Below are positions 1-6,884 of a stretch of 14,029 nt of DNA, piece after piece. The translations under genes were made by a program, and so were the position numbers. The first letter of the stretch is position 1; each line of letters begins with the position of its first letter. The DNA is from Methylotenera sp. (GTDB taxonomy: Bacteria > Pseudomonadota > Gammaproteobacteria > Burkholderiales > Methylophilaceae). The notes under the pieces were generated by a model, which was given only the letters and a program-made list of their open reading frames with translations, searched no databases and was not told the origin of the DNA. The DNA is taken from NCBI GenBank assembly GCA_005791685.1, contig SXVG01000042.1, positions 1-14,029 of the forward strand, read 5' to 3'.

Positions 1-1425
1 GTGCACGACATAGGCAAAAACATCGTATCGGTGGTCTTGCAGTGCAACAACTTTGAAGTGGTCAACATGGGCGTCATGGTGCCAGCAGCGGAAATTTTGG
101 CCATGGCCAAAGCCGAAAATGCCGACATCATAGGCTTGTCCGGTTTGATTACGCCGTCCTTGGAAGAAATGACGCACATCGCCAAAGAAATGCAACGTGA
201 CCCCTATTTTAAAGCCTTAAAAATGCCTTTGTTGATCGGGGGTGCCACCACCTCGCGGGCGCACACCGCCGTGAAAATTGCCCCGCATTACGACGGCCCG
301 ATTATTTACGTGGCCGACGCCTCGCGTTCGGTGTCGGTCATGCAATCTTTGCTTACGGTGGACAGTCGCGACGCCTACCTCGATGAAGTGGCGGCCGACT
401 ACGAAAAAGCCCGTCAGCAGCATGCCAATAAAAAAGGCACGCCCATGATCAGTTTGGATGCCGCCCGCGCCAACAAAGCCAAGCTGTCGTTTACCGGTGA
501 CAAAGCGCCGGTCAAACCTAAGTTCATAGGCCGACGTGAAATCAGAAATGCCGATTTAAGCCTGATTGCCCAATACATCGATTGGACGCCGTTCTTCCAA
601 ACTTGGGATTTAGCCGGTTTCTATCCAGCGATTTTGACCGACCAAGTGGTGGGTGACACGGCCAGCAAATTGTTTGCTGAAGCGCAAGCCATGCTCAAAA
701 AAATCATAGACGGCCGTTGGTTAACAGCGAATGGCGTGGTGGCGCTCATGCCGGCCAATACGGTGAATGATGATGACATCGAAATTTACACCGATGATAC
801 CCGCCAGCAGCTGGCTTTCACCTACTACGGCATGCGTCAGCAAACCCTTAAACCAGTGATAGACGGGGTGGCACGGCCCAATCAATGTTTGGCCGATTTT
901 ATTGCGCCTAAAACCACACCGGATTACCTAGGCTTGTTCGCCGTCACGGCCGGCTTGGACGTGGAAAAACACATTAAACGATTTGAAGACGCCCACGACG
1001 ATTACAGCAGTATATTGCTCAAAGCCTTGGCGGATCGTTTGGCCGAAGCCTTTGCCGAATACTTGCATGAACGCGTGCGGGTGGATTTTTGGGGCTACGC
1101 CGCCCATGAAAAATTAGACAAAACCGCCTTAATCAAAGAGCAGTACCAAGGCATTAGGCCTGCGCCCGGTTACCCCGCTTGCCCAGACCACACGGTCAAA
1201 CCGGACATGTTCAATCTCTTGCAATGCGACAGCATAGGCATGCACCTCACCGAATCGTTTGCCATGACGCCAGGCGCCGCCGTGTCTGGTTTCTATTTTG
1301 CCCATGCGGATGCCAAGTATTTCAGCGTGGATAAAATCGGTGACGATCAATTGCTAGACATGGCCCAGCGTAGAGGCCTAAGCAAAGACTATTTAGCGCG
1401 CTGGCTAGCGCCAAACTTGAGCTAA
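1..1425 (+). CDS. metH: Methionine synthase, cobalamin-dependent, C-terminal part (5' end outside window)
   Basis: Cytoplasmic enzyme that transfers the methyl group of 5-methyltetrahydrofolate to homocysteine through methylcobalamin. Only the C-terminal 474 residues are present. The reading frame is open at base 1, so the GTG there is an internal Val codon, not a start. The fragment begins inside the B12-binding motif: His2 of HDIGKNIV is the expected lower axial cobalt ligand of the DxHxxG motif, and its Asp lies just outside. The cobalamin domain spans about residues 1-150 (SGLITPSLEEM, LLIGGATTSRAHTAVKI). The reactivation domain follows, with the S-adenosylmethionine-binding segment RPAPGYPACPDHT at about 386-398. 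The homocysteine and folate domains would lie upstream. The stop codon overlaps the Shine-Dalgarno of mpl. The family assignment is firm. Confidence 0.97.
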   Translation: MHDIGKNIVSVVLQCNNFEVVNMGVMVPAAEILAMAKAENADIIGLSGLITPSLEEMTHIAKEMQRDPYFKALKMPLLIGGATTSRAHTAVKIAPHYDGPIIYVADASRSVSVMQSLLTVDSRDAYLDEVAADYEKARQQHANKKGTPMISLDAARANKAKLSFTGDKAPVKPKFIGRREIRNADLSLIAQYIDWTPFFQTWDLAGFYPAILTDQVVGDTASKLFAEAQAMLKKIIDGRWLTANGVVALMPANTVNDDDIEIYTDDTRQQLAFTYYGMRQQTLKPVIDGVARPNQCLADFIAPKTTPDYLGLFAVTAGLDVEKHIKRFEDAHDDYSSILLKALADRLAEAFAEYLHERVRVDFWGYAAHEKLDKTALIKEQYQGIRPAPGYPACPDHTVKPDMFNLLQCDSIGMHLTESFAMTPGAAVSGFYFAHADAKYFSVDKIGDDQLLDMAQRRGLSKDYLARWLAPNLS

Positions 1426-1430
1426 GGGGG
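1424..1430 (+). promoter_or_regulatory. Shine-Dalgarno of mpl
   Basis: AAGGGGG lies 7 bases before the ATG at 1438 and overlaps the metH stop codon (TAA, 1423-1425). It is a strong ribosome binding site that fixes the mpl start and suggests translational coupling to metH. Confidence 0.7.
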
Positions 1431-1437
1431 TCTGGCT

Positions 1438-2824
1438 ATGCACATTCATATATTAGGCATTTGTGGCACCTTCATGGGCGGCATTGCCGTCTTAGCAAAA
1501 CAGGCCGGGCACAAAGTCACCGGCTGCGATGCCAATGTCTACCCTCCCATGAGCACGCAATTGGCAGCGCAAGGCATAGAGCTGATTACTGGCTTTGACC
1601 CTAGCCAAACCGAGCTCAATCCAGACGTCTATGTCATCGGCAACGTCGTCAGCCGTGGCAACCCCTTGATGGAGGAAATTCTAAATCGCGGCCTGCCTTA
1701 TGTTTCTGGCCCGCAATGGCTGGCGGAAAACGTCTTACAAGGCAAATGGGTGTTGGCCGTGGCAGGCACCCATGGCAAAACCACCACCAGCTCCATGCTG
1801 GCCTGGATCTTAGAATACGCGGGACTGGCCCCGGGCTTTTTAATTGGCGGCGTGCCGCAAAACTTTGCCGTTTCTGCCCGCCTGCCGCAAGCCCCGGCAC
1901 AAGACAAAAACAGCCTATCACCGTTTTTTGTGATTGAAGCGGACGAATACGACACGGCGAATTTTGATAAGCGCTCTAAATTTGTGCACTACCACCCGCG
2001 TACCGCCGTGTTAAATAACCTCGAGTTTGACCACGCGGACCTTTGACGACTTGGCCGCCATAGAAAAGCAATTCCACCATTTAGTCCGCACCGTGCCACA
2101 AGCCGGCTTAGTCGTGAGCAATGGTTTGGAAGCGAGCTTGCAACGGGTAATCGCTAAAGGCTGCTGGACGCCGGTAGAACAATTTGGCTCTGGTAACGAC
2201 TGGCAAGCAGCCAACCCGCAGAGCAACGGCAGTTTTGATGTGTTGCTTGCCGGCGAACGACAAGGCCACGTGGCTTGGGATTTGTTGGGCGAGCACAATC
2301 GCATGAACGCCTTGGCCAGCATCGCGGCGGCACGGCATGTTGGCGTGGCGGTGAAAGTGGCCATAGACGCCTTAAGCCAGTTTAAAAATGTCAAACGGCG
2401 CATGGAAATTCGCGGGCTAGTGCAGGGCGTCACCGTCTTTGATGACTTTGCCCATCACCCCACCGCCATCAGCACCACCGTGGCGGGATTGCGCAGCAAA
2501 GTGGGTAAGGCGCGCATCTTGGCCGTACTCGAGCCGCGCTCCAACACCATGAAATTAGGCGTCATGAAAAATGCCTTGCCGGCCAGTTTGGCCGAGGCCG
2601 ATTGGGTATTTTGTTACGGCGCCGATTTGGGCTGGGATGCCAATGAGGCGCTGGCACCGATACAGCATAAAGCCCAAGTCTACGATGACTTAACGCGCAT
2701 GGTCAGCGCCATCGTAGCGATGGCAAAAAGCGGCGACTCGGTGCTGGTCATGAGCAATGGTGGGTTTGCTGGCGTGCATCAAAAGATACTGGATGCGCTC
2801 CAATTAAAATCGATTACCGAGTAA
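1438..2824 (+). pseudogene. mpl: UDP-N-acetylmuramate:L-alanyl-gamma-D-glutamyl-meso-diaminopimelate ligase, split by a frameshift at about 2041
   Basis: Mpl recycles murein by ligating the tripeptide L-Ala-gamma-D-Glu-meso-DAP to UDP-MurNAc in the cytoplasm. The first part (1438-2046, 202 residues) starts MHIHILGICGTFMGG. It carries the ATP-binding loop GTHGKTTT at residues 110-117, then EADEYD, and ends LEFDHADL-stop. The second part continues one frame over from base 2042 as FDDLAAIEKQFHHLVR to the stop at 2822-2824. It retains DDFAHHPTAI, LEPRSNTMK and VMSNGGFAG. E. coli Mpl, from memory, reads LEFDHADIFDDLKAIQKQFHHLVR across this point, so one base too many or two too few explains the break. 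Joined, the protein is about 461 residues, close to the roughly 457 of E. coli. No other decay is visible, so this is a very recent mutation, a sequence error or a recoded gene. The pseudogene label is provisional. A TTG-started tonB-like gene follows 4 bases after the stop. Confidence 0.85.
2038..2047 (+). other. prfB-like CTT TGA C heptamer at the mpl frame break
   Basis: In the upstream frame the bases read GAC CTT TGA C, with CTT at 2041-2043 and TGA at 2044-2046. CTT TGA C is the slippery stop of the prfB (release factor 2) +1 frameshift. A one-base slip of the Leu tRNA from CTT onto TTT would place GAC (2045-2047) next, giving HAD-L-DDLAAI. The upstream bases (CACGCGGAC) contain no AGGGGG-like stimulator as in prfB, only a weak GGA. 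The heptamer could also arise by losing two bases from an ordinary ATC TTT GAC or CTT TTT GAC. The frame change is seen directly; recoding is only a hypothesis. Confidence 0.4.
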
Positions 2825-2828
2825 TCCT

Positions 2829-3782
2829 TTGCTCAAGCTAGTCAGTCAAAAATTAAAGGCGGTACCGCTGATACGCCTCGCCATTTACCTATCCGTGCTC
2901 ATCCATGCCGTGCTGTTAAGCGTGCATTTCAGCCCGGATTTAAAAAAATTTGCTGACACCTTGCCGGTGCTAGACGTCAGCCTAGTCAATGCTAAAACCC
3001 ATAGCAAACCGAAAAAAGCCGATGTCTTGGCCCAAGCCAATTTAGACCGGGGGGGCAATACCGATCAAAATAGAAAAATGAAATCCGCCTTAGCCGCCAG
3101 CAAGCAACGGCAAGCGGCACTTAAGGCGCAAGAAAAAACACAAGTGGGTGGCCAAGCAGCGCCACAAAAAGCTGCAAAAAACCAAGCACAAAAACGGCTG
3201 GCCAATTTGGAAAAACAAGCCCAAGAATTAATGACGCAATTGCAAGCCAGCAAAACAGTGGAATCGCAGCCGGCGCAAAAAGCCAGCGCGCAAGAAACAC
3301 AAAATGGCCAGCAAGAAACGCCTAGCCGTGCCATGGACGTGCACGACTTGAGCGCCGCCGCACTGGAAATGGACAGACTGGAAGCGCTGATAGCCAAGCA
3401 ACAAGACGTATACCAAAAACGGCCTAAACGTAAATTCATAGGCGCCCGAACCAAAGAATACAAATACGCCTTATACGTTGAAGCGTGGCGACAAAAAGTA
3501 GAAAAAGTCGGTAACCTGAATTATCCGGAAGCGGCTAAAAATCTCAAAATGTACGGCCAGCTACAAATGACCGTGTCGATTAATGCCGACGGCAGCATAG
3601 AGGCCATAGAGCTGAACCGCAGCTCAGGCCATAAAGTGTTGGACGAGGCGGCCAAGCACATCGTCGAACTGGGCGCCCCTTATGCGCGCTTTCCAGACGA
3701 GGTGCAAAGTGAGATTGATATTTTAAGCATCACCCGCACTTGGACCTTCACCAAAGAGGATAGCCTTGCCAGCGGCGACTAA
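2829..3782 (+). CDS. TonB-like envelope energy-transducer protein
   Basis: Inner-membrane-anchored periplasmic protein with a TonB C-terminal domain, predicted to couple the proton motive force to an outer-membrane partner. The 317 residues comprise a short basic N-terminus, one membrane helix (about 14-34), a long Gln/Ala/Lys-rich probably coiled linker (about 60-195), and the TonB C-domain (about 217-308: YPEAAKNLKMYGQLQMTVSI, DGSI, ITRTWTF). The start is TTG at 2829: there is an in-frame stop at 2805 and no ATG or GTG between it and the membrane helix. A minimal GAG ribosome site (2819-2821) lies 7 bases upstream. The linker resembles TolA more than the Pro-rich classical TonB. No exbB or exbD is adjacent. 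It lies 4 bases after mpl and is probably co-transcribed with it. The domain is clear; the partner is unknown. Confidence 0.85.
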   Translation: MLKLVSQKLKAVPLIRLAIYLSVLIHAVLLSVHFSPDLKKFADTLPVLDVSLVNAKTHSKPKKADVLAQANLDRGGNTDQNRKMKSALAASKQRQAALKAQEKTQVGGQAAPQKAAKNQAQKRLANLEKQAQELMTQLQASKTVESQPAQKASAQETQNGQQETPSRAMDVHDLSAAALEMDRLEALIAKQQDVYQKRPKRKFIGARTKEYKYALYVEAWRQKVEKVGNLNYPEAAKNLKMYGQLQMTVSINADGSIEAIELNRSSGHKVLDEAAKHIVELGAPYARFPDEVQSEIDILSITRTWTFTKEDSLASGD

Positions 3783-3795
3783 AGCCGTTTATAGT
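3766..3795 (+). promoter_or_regulatory. Candidate sigma-70 promoter for the ferredoxin gene
   Basis: TTGCCA (3766-3771) and TATAGT (3790-3795) are separated by 18 bases, and each matches the sigma-70 consensus at five of six positions. Transcription would start near 3802, about 25 bases before the ATG at 3827. The -35 box lies inside the end of the tonB-like gene. Judged by eye only. Confidence 0.4.
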
Positions 3796-3826
3796 CTGTT
3801 CATTGCCCCATCACTGCTTAAATACT

Positions 3827-4141
3827 ATGCCCAACCACTTTCAATACCACGTGTTTTTCTGCTTAAACCAACGCGAAGCTGGCGCGGCTTGCTGCATGGA
3901 TAAAGGTGCGGAAGCCGCGTTTGATTACATGAAAGCGCGGGTAAAAAGCTTGGGCTTAAGTGGGCCTGGGCAAGTGCGCATTAACCGCGCCGGTTGCTTG
4001 GATAGGTGCGATGCCGGGCCCTTGCTGGTGATCTACCCACAAGCGGTTTGGTACAGCTTTGTTGACAACGAGGACATCGATGAAATCATAGCCTCGCATT
4101 TAATGCAGGGCAAAGTGGTTGAGCGCTTAGTAGTAGAGTAA
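3827..4141 (+). CDS. (2Fe-2S) ferredoxin, thioredoxin-like fold
   Basis: Small cytoplasmic electron-transfer protein of the thioredoxin-like [2Fe-2S] ferredoxin family (104 residues). Cluster-ligand cysteines are visible as Cys12 (FFCLNQ), Cys22/Cys23 (AACC) and the pair Cys57/Cys61 in GCLDRCDAGP, the usual pattern for the family. The ATG at 3827 (MPNHFQYHVFFC) is preferred over an in-frame TTG at 3803: it gives the normal family length, and the extra eight residues look like non-coding sequence. No Shine-Dalgarno is evident. The gene converges on nadA with only 9 bases between the stops. Its redox partner cannot be read from the context; the nearby NadA and IspH are Fe-S enzymes but are on the other strand. 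An alternative label in databases is NADH dehydrogenase 24 kDa-like protein. Confidence 0.88.
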   Translation: MPNHFQYHVFFCLNQREAGAACCMDKGAEAAFDYMKARVKSLGLSGPGQVRINRAGCLDRCDAGPLLVIYPQAVWYSFVDNEDIDEIIASHLMQGKVVERLVVE

Positions 4142-4150
4142 GCGCCCAAC

Positions 4151-5248
4151 TTAAGACGCGGCCAACATCCTGTCCAAGGTCAATTTAGCCAGTTTGGCCT
4201 CATGCTCGGGCACTTTAATCTGATTGACCACCTGGCCTTGCAGCAAATTCTCTAACACCCAAGCCAAATGCTGTGGATCAATTCTGGCCATGGTCGAGCA
4301 TTCACACACCACGTGGCTCATGAACTGCACCAATTTGCCTTGCGGTCGCATTTGCTCAGCTAAACGATTAACCAAATTGAGCTCGGTGCCCACCAACCAT
4401 TTAGAATTGGCCGGTGCCTCGCTGACGGTTTTCAGTATGTATTCCGTCGAGCCGACGTAATCGGAATTTAAGCACACTTCATAAGGCGCTTCTGGATGCG
4501 AGATGACCAAGCCGTCCGGATGTTCAGCACGGAATTTTGTGATGTTTTGCAAACGGAACATTTGGTGCACCGCACAATGGCCTTTCCACAGCAAAATTTT
4601 TGCATTTTTGATTTGCGCTTCGGTCAAACCGCCCATGGGTAAATCCGGATCCCAAACCGGCATTTGCTCTAAAGCTATGCCCATCTTATGGCCAGACCAA
4701 CGGCCTAGATTTTGATCGGGGAAGAACAAGACTTTTTCACGCTGCGCAAAACTCCACTCTAAAATCTTAGGCGCATTGGTGCTGGTACAGACGATGCCAC
4801 CGTGCTCACCGCAAAAGGCTTTTAAATCGGCGGCTGAATTAATGTAAGTGACCGGCGTAATGACTTCATCAAAATTCAATACTTTGTTCAATTCACGGTA
4901 ACTGCGCTCAACTTTAGCCAAATTGGCCATGTCAGCCATAGAACAACCGGCCGCCAAGTCTGGCAGTATGGCGATCTGCTCTGGACGACTTAAAATATCC
5001 GCCACTTCCGCCATGAAATGCACGCCTAAAAAGACTATGAATTCCGCGTCCAAGCTCTCGCAATAACGTGACAATTTAAGCGAATCGCCGGTGTAATCGG
5101 CATGCCGGTAGACGCTCTCGTTTTGATAATGGTGACCCAGTATCACCAGTCGTTTGCCCAAGGCTTGCTTGGCCGCGATGATACGCTGCTGGCAATCGGC
5201 ATCCAGGCTGGCCTGAAATTTATCAAATTTTATAGGAGCTACTTGCAT
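4151..5248 (-). CDS. nadA: Quinolinate synthase
   Basis: NadA condenses iminoaspartate with dihydroxyacetone phosphate to quinolinate, the second step of de novo NAD synthesis, using a [4Fe-4S] cluster. The 365 residues are the full length of the longer family form. GHHYQNESVYRHADYTGDS at about 38-56 is the substrate-binding segment. Likely cluster ligands are Cys102 (AGCSMADM), Cys227 (WKGHCAVH) and Cys317 of CECSTM (Cys315-x-Cys317); their spacing fits my recollection of the Bacillus NadA ligands (110/230/320). SHPEAPYEVC and VGTELNLVNRL are also conserved family segments. It is the last gene of the probable ispH-nudB-nadA operon, 47 bases downstream of nudB. nadB and nadC are not in the window. 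Confidence 0.97.
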   Translation of the reverse strand: MQVAPIKFDKFQASLDADCQQRIIAAKQALGKRLVILGHHYQNESVYRHADYTGDSLKLSRYCESLDAEFIVFLGVHFMAEVADILSRPEQIAILPDLAAGCSMADMANLAKVERSYRELNKVLNFDEVITPVTYINSAADLKAFCGEHGGIVCTSTNAPKILEWSFAQREKVLFFPDQNLGRWSGHKMGIALEQMPVWDPDLPMGGLTEAQIKNAKILLWKGHCAVHQMFRLQNITKFRAEHPDGLVISHPEAPYEVCLNSDYVGSTEYILKTVSEAPANSKWLVGTELNLVNRLAEQMRPQGKLVQFMSHVVCECSTMARIDPQHLAWVLENLLQGQVVNQIKVPEHEAKLAKLTLDRMLAAS

Positions 5249-5295
5249 GGTCTTCTGTCGCCGACTTGGTTAACGGTAAAAATAAAGCGCACATT

Positions 5296-5742
5296 TTATA
5301 ACGATAATTGATGTCGCTCACCTAATCTTTTTAAGGCGTCAACATTGGTCCAAGAAAAAACCCGCTGCGCCGCCAAGCGCCAATCGACCCAAGCGTATTG
5401 CAGGTGCTCATCTGGCGCCAGCGTTATCGGCAGGGCGGCCGGTAGCATTAAGGCAAACTGGTGCTCGACATTGCTAGTCACCCCGGGGGCATAGCGATGG
5501 CGCCAATGCGGGTAAATTTCATAGGTGTTGGCGACCTGCCAATCTTGCAGCTCGTATTGCTCAGCATGCAAACCGGTTTCTTCTAACACTTCACGTATGG
5601 CGGCTTGCCGTGGGGTTTCGCCCGCCTCCAAACTGCCGGTGACCGATTGCCAAAAACCGGCTTTGTCGGCCCGCTCCATAATCAACACCTGCAAATCCGC
5701 GGTATAAATCAGCACCAAGGCCGAAACAGGGGTTTTAAACAT
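5296..5742 (-). CDS. nudB: Dihydroneopterin triphosphate diphosphatase (Nudix hydrolase)
   Basis: NudB removes pyrophosphate from 7,8-dihydroneopterin triphosphate, an early step of folate synthesis. At 148 residues it is the normal size. The Nudix box GX5EX7REUXEEXGU is complete at residues 36-58 (GSLEAGE, then REVLEETGL). The preceding FWQSVTGSLE and the later WRHRYAPG and FSWTNVDALKRL are NudB-like rather than generic Nudix. The start ATG (complement of 5740-5742) opens MFKTPVSALVLIY. It lies 38 bases downstream of ispH and 47 upstream of nadA, so an operon is likely. Other Nudix pyrophosphatases (MutT-like) are less likely given these signatures. Confidence 0.9.
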   Translation of the reverse strand: MFKTPVSALVLIYTADLQVLIMERADKAGFWQSVTGSLEAGETPRQAAIREVLEETGLHAEQYELQDWQVANTYEIYPHWRHRYAPGVTSNVEHQFALMLPAALPITLAPDEHLQYAWVDWRLAAQRVFSWTNVDALKRLGERHQLSL

Positions 5743-5772
5743 GCTCAGAATAAATTAAGGGATGAACAAATA

Positions 5773-5799
5773 GCCCAGATTTACGCTTTTTTACTGGGC
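5773..5799 (-). other. Inverted repeat spanning the ispH stop codon
   Basis: GCCCAG (5773-5778) and CTGGGC (5794-5799) form a perfect 6-bp stem with a 15-base loop containing the ispH stop. On the - strand the stem is followed by TATTTG, a poor U-run, so this is at best a weak attenuator or processing site between ispH and nudB. It could be chance. Confidence 0.25.
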
Positions 5800-6794
5800 G
5801 CACTGGTCAAATTTTTAGGCAGTTGGAACACCACGCTTTCGACCACACCGTGCAATTCCTGCACCTGCTGTGCACCCATGCGCTGCAATTGGCCAATCAC
5901 TTCTTTGACCAATATTTCAGGCGCGGATGCGCCGGCAGACACGCCAACTTTCTTTTTTCCCACTAACCACGACGGCTGTAGATAGCTGGCGTTGTCCACC
6001 ATATAGGCTTCCACCCCTTGCCTTTGCGCCACCTCACGCAAACGATTGGAATTGGAGCTGTTGGGCGAACCGACAATAATCACCAAATCACAATCTTGGG
6101 CCATCAGCTTAACCGCGTCTTGACGATTTTGTGTGGCGTAGCAAATGTCTTCGCTTTTAGGCGCGTGTATATTGGGGTATTTGGTTTTTAAGGCCGCTAT
6201 CACTAAGGCGGCATCGTCCATGGATAAGGTGGTTTGCGTGACAAAGGCTAATTTGGCTGGGTCTTTAACTTTTAATTGCGCCACATCGTCTGGCGTTTCC
6301 ACCAGATACATGCCGCTCGCTGCCGCTTCATCGCCATCACCTTGCTCGGATTCAACCTGACCCATGGTGCCCTCCACTTCTGGGTGGCCTTTATGGCCTA
6401 TCATGATGATTTCCAAGCCGGCCAAGCGCATTTTAGCCACTTCAATGTGCACTTTAGTGACCAGGGGGCAGGTGGCATCGTAGGCGATTAAGCCACGCGC
6501 TTCGGCTTCGACTCGCACCGCTTTGGATACGCCGTGCGCACTAAAAATAACCGTGCTACCGCTGGGAATTTCATCCAAGTGTTTGACAAAAATAGTGCCC
6601 TTGGCGCGCAAGCCATCGACCACAAATTTGTTATGCACCACTTCGTTACGCACGTATATGGGTGCGCCGAATTTTTCTAAGGCTTGCTCAACGATGATGA
6701 TGGCGCGGTCTACCCCGGCACAAAAACCTCTGGGGTTGGCCAATACTATATCGGCTGATGCTGGCATGTTGGCTTTACGGTCTGTCATACGCAC
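5781..6794 (-). CDS. ispH: 4-hydroxy-3-methylbut-2-enyl diphosphate reductase
   Basis: IspH (LytB) makes IPP and DMAPP from HMBPP in the last step of the MEP isoprenoid pathway, using an oxygen-sensitive Fe-S cluster. The three cluster cysteines are present: Cys25 in [12 protein letters not shown], Cys109 in [11 protein letters not shown] and Cys218 in [12 protein letters not shown]. Substrate-binding segments include [13 protein letters not shown] (His54), [15 protein letters not shown] and [12 protein letters not shown]. At 337 residues it is slightly longer than E. coli IspH. About 13 extra residues are N-terminal, so Met3 or Met10 (ATG at 6767 on the complement) may be the real start. A short insertion rich in Glu, Gly and Asp (about 148-160) is unlike E. 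coli. It is the first gene of the ispH-nudB-nadA set. Confidence 0.97.
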   Translation of the reverse strand: MRMTDRKANMPASADIVLANPRGFCAGVDRAIIIVEQALEKFGAPIYVRNEVVHNKFVVDGLRAKGTIFVKHLDEIPSGSTVIFSAHGVSKAVRVEAEARGLIAYDATCPLVTKVHIEVAKMRLAGLEIIMIGHKGHPEVEGTMGQVESEQGDGDEAAASGMYLVETPDDVAQLKVKDPAKLAFVTQTTLSMDDAALVIAALKTKYPNIHAPKSEDICYATQNRQDAVKLMAQDCDLVIIVGSPNSSNSNRLREVAQRQGVEAYMVDNASYLQPSWLVGKKKVGVSAGASAPEILVKEVIGQLQRMGAQQVQELHGVVESVVFQLPKNLTSAPSKKA

Positions 6795-6819
6795 TTTTAT
6801 TTGTTAAATTAACTTAAGG

Positions 6820-6825
6820 TATAAT
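6820..6825 (+). promoter_or_regulatory. Candidate -10 box for purU in the divergent intergenic region
   Basis: TATAAT at 6820-6825 is a perfect -10 hexamer on the + strand, about 60 bases before the purU ATG. The -35 is poor: TTATTT sits at 17-base spacing, and the better TTGTTA (6801-6806) is only 13 bases away. Confidence 0.4.
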
Positions 6826-6855
6826 GCACATATTAACCTAACTGCACGCGCTTAA

Positions 6856-6861
6856 TGTCAA
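6856..6861 (-). promoter_or_regulatory. Candidate -35 box for the ispH operon
   Basis: On the - strand the bases read TTGACA, a perfect -35 hexamer, about 60 to 90 bases before the possible ispH starts. The matching -10 is unclear: GGTTAA at 17 bases is poor, and TTAATA or TAATAT at 19-20 bases are too far. It faces the purU promoter within the shared 90-base intergenic region. Confidence 0.28.
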
Positions 6862-6884
6862 TTTGAACCCGAGTCAGCTTAAAA

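Noticed and set aside
1..3. GTG at base 1 as a metH-fragment start.
   Set aside because: It is the Val codon inside the B12-binding motif; the window simply begins within metH.
1649..1955. Several frames of 73-90 residues overlapping the first half of mpl on both strands.
   Set aside because: They are shadow frames over a strongly conserved Mpl coding region, without recognisable domains.
3065..3463. A 132-residue Cys/Ala/Ser-rich frame opposite the tonB-like gene.
   Set aside because: Its composition is the mirror of the Gln/Ala/Lys-rich linker on the real strand; it has no domain and no ribosome site.
3803..3826. TTG at 3803 as the ferredoxin start.
   Set aside because: An ATG at 3827 in the same frame gives the usual family N-terminus directly before the first cluster Cys.
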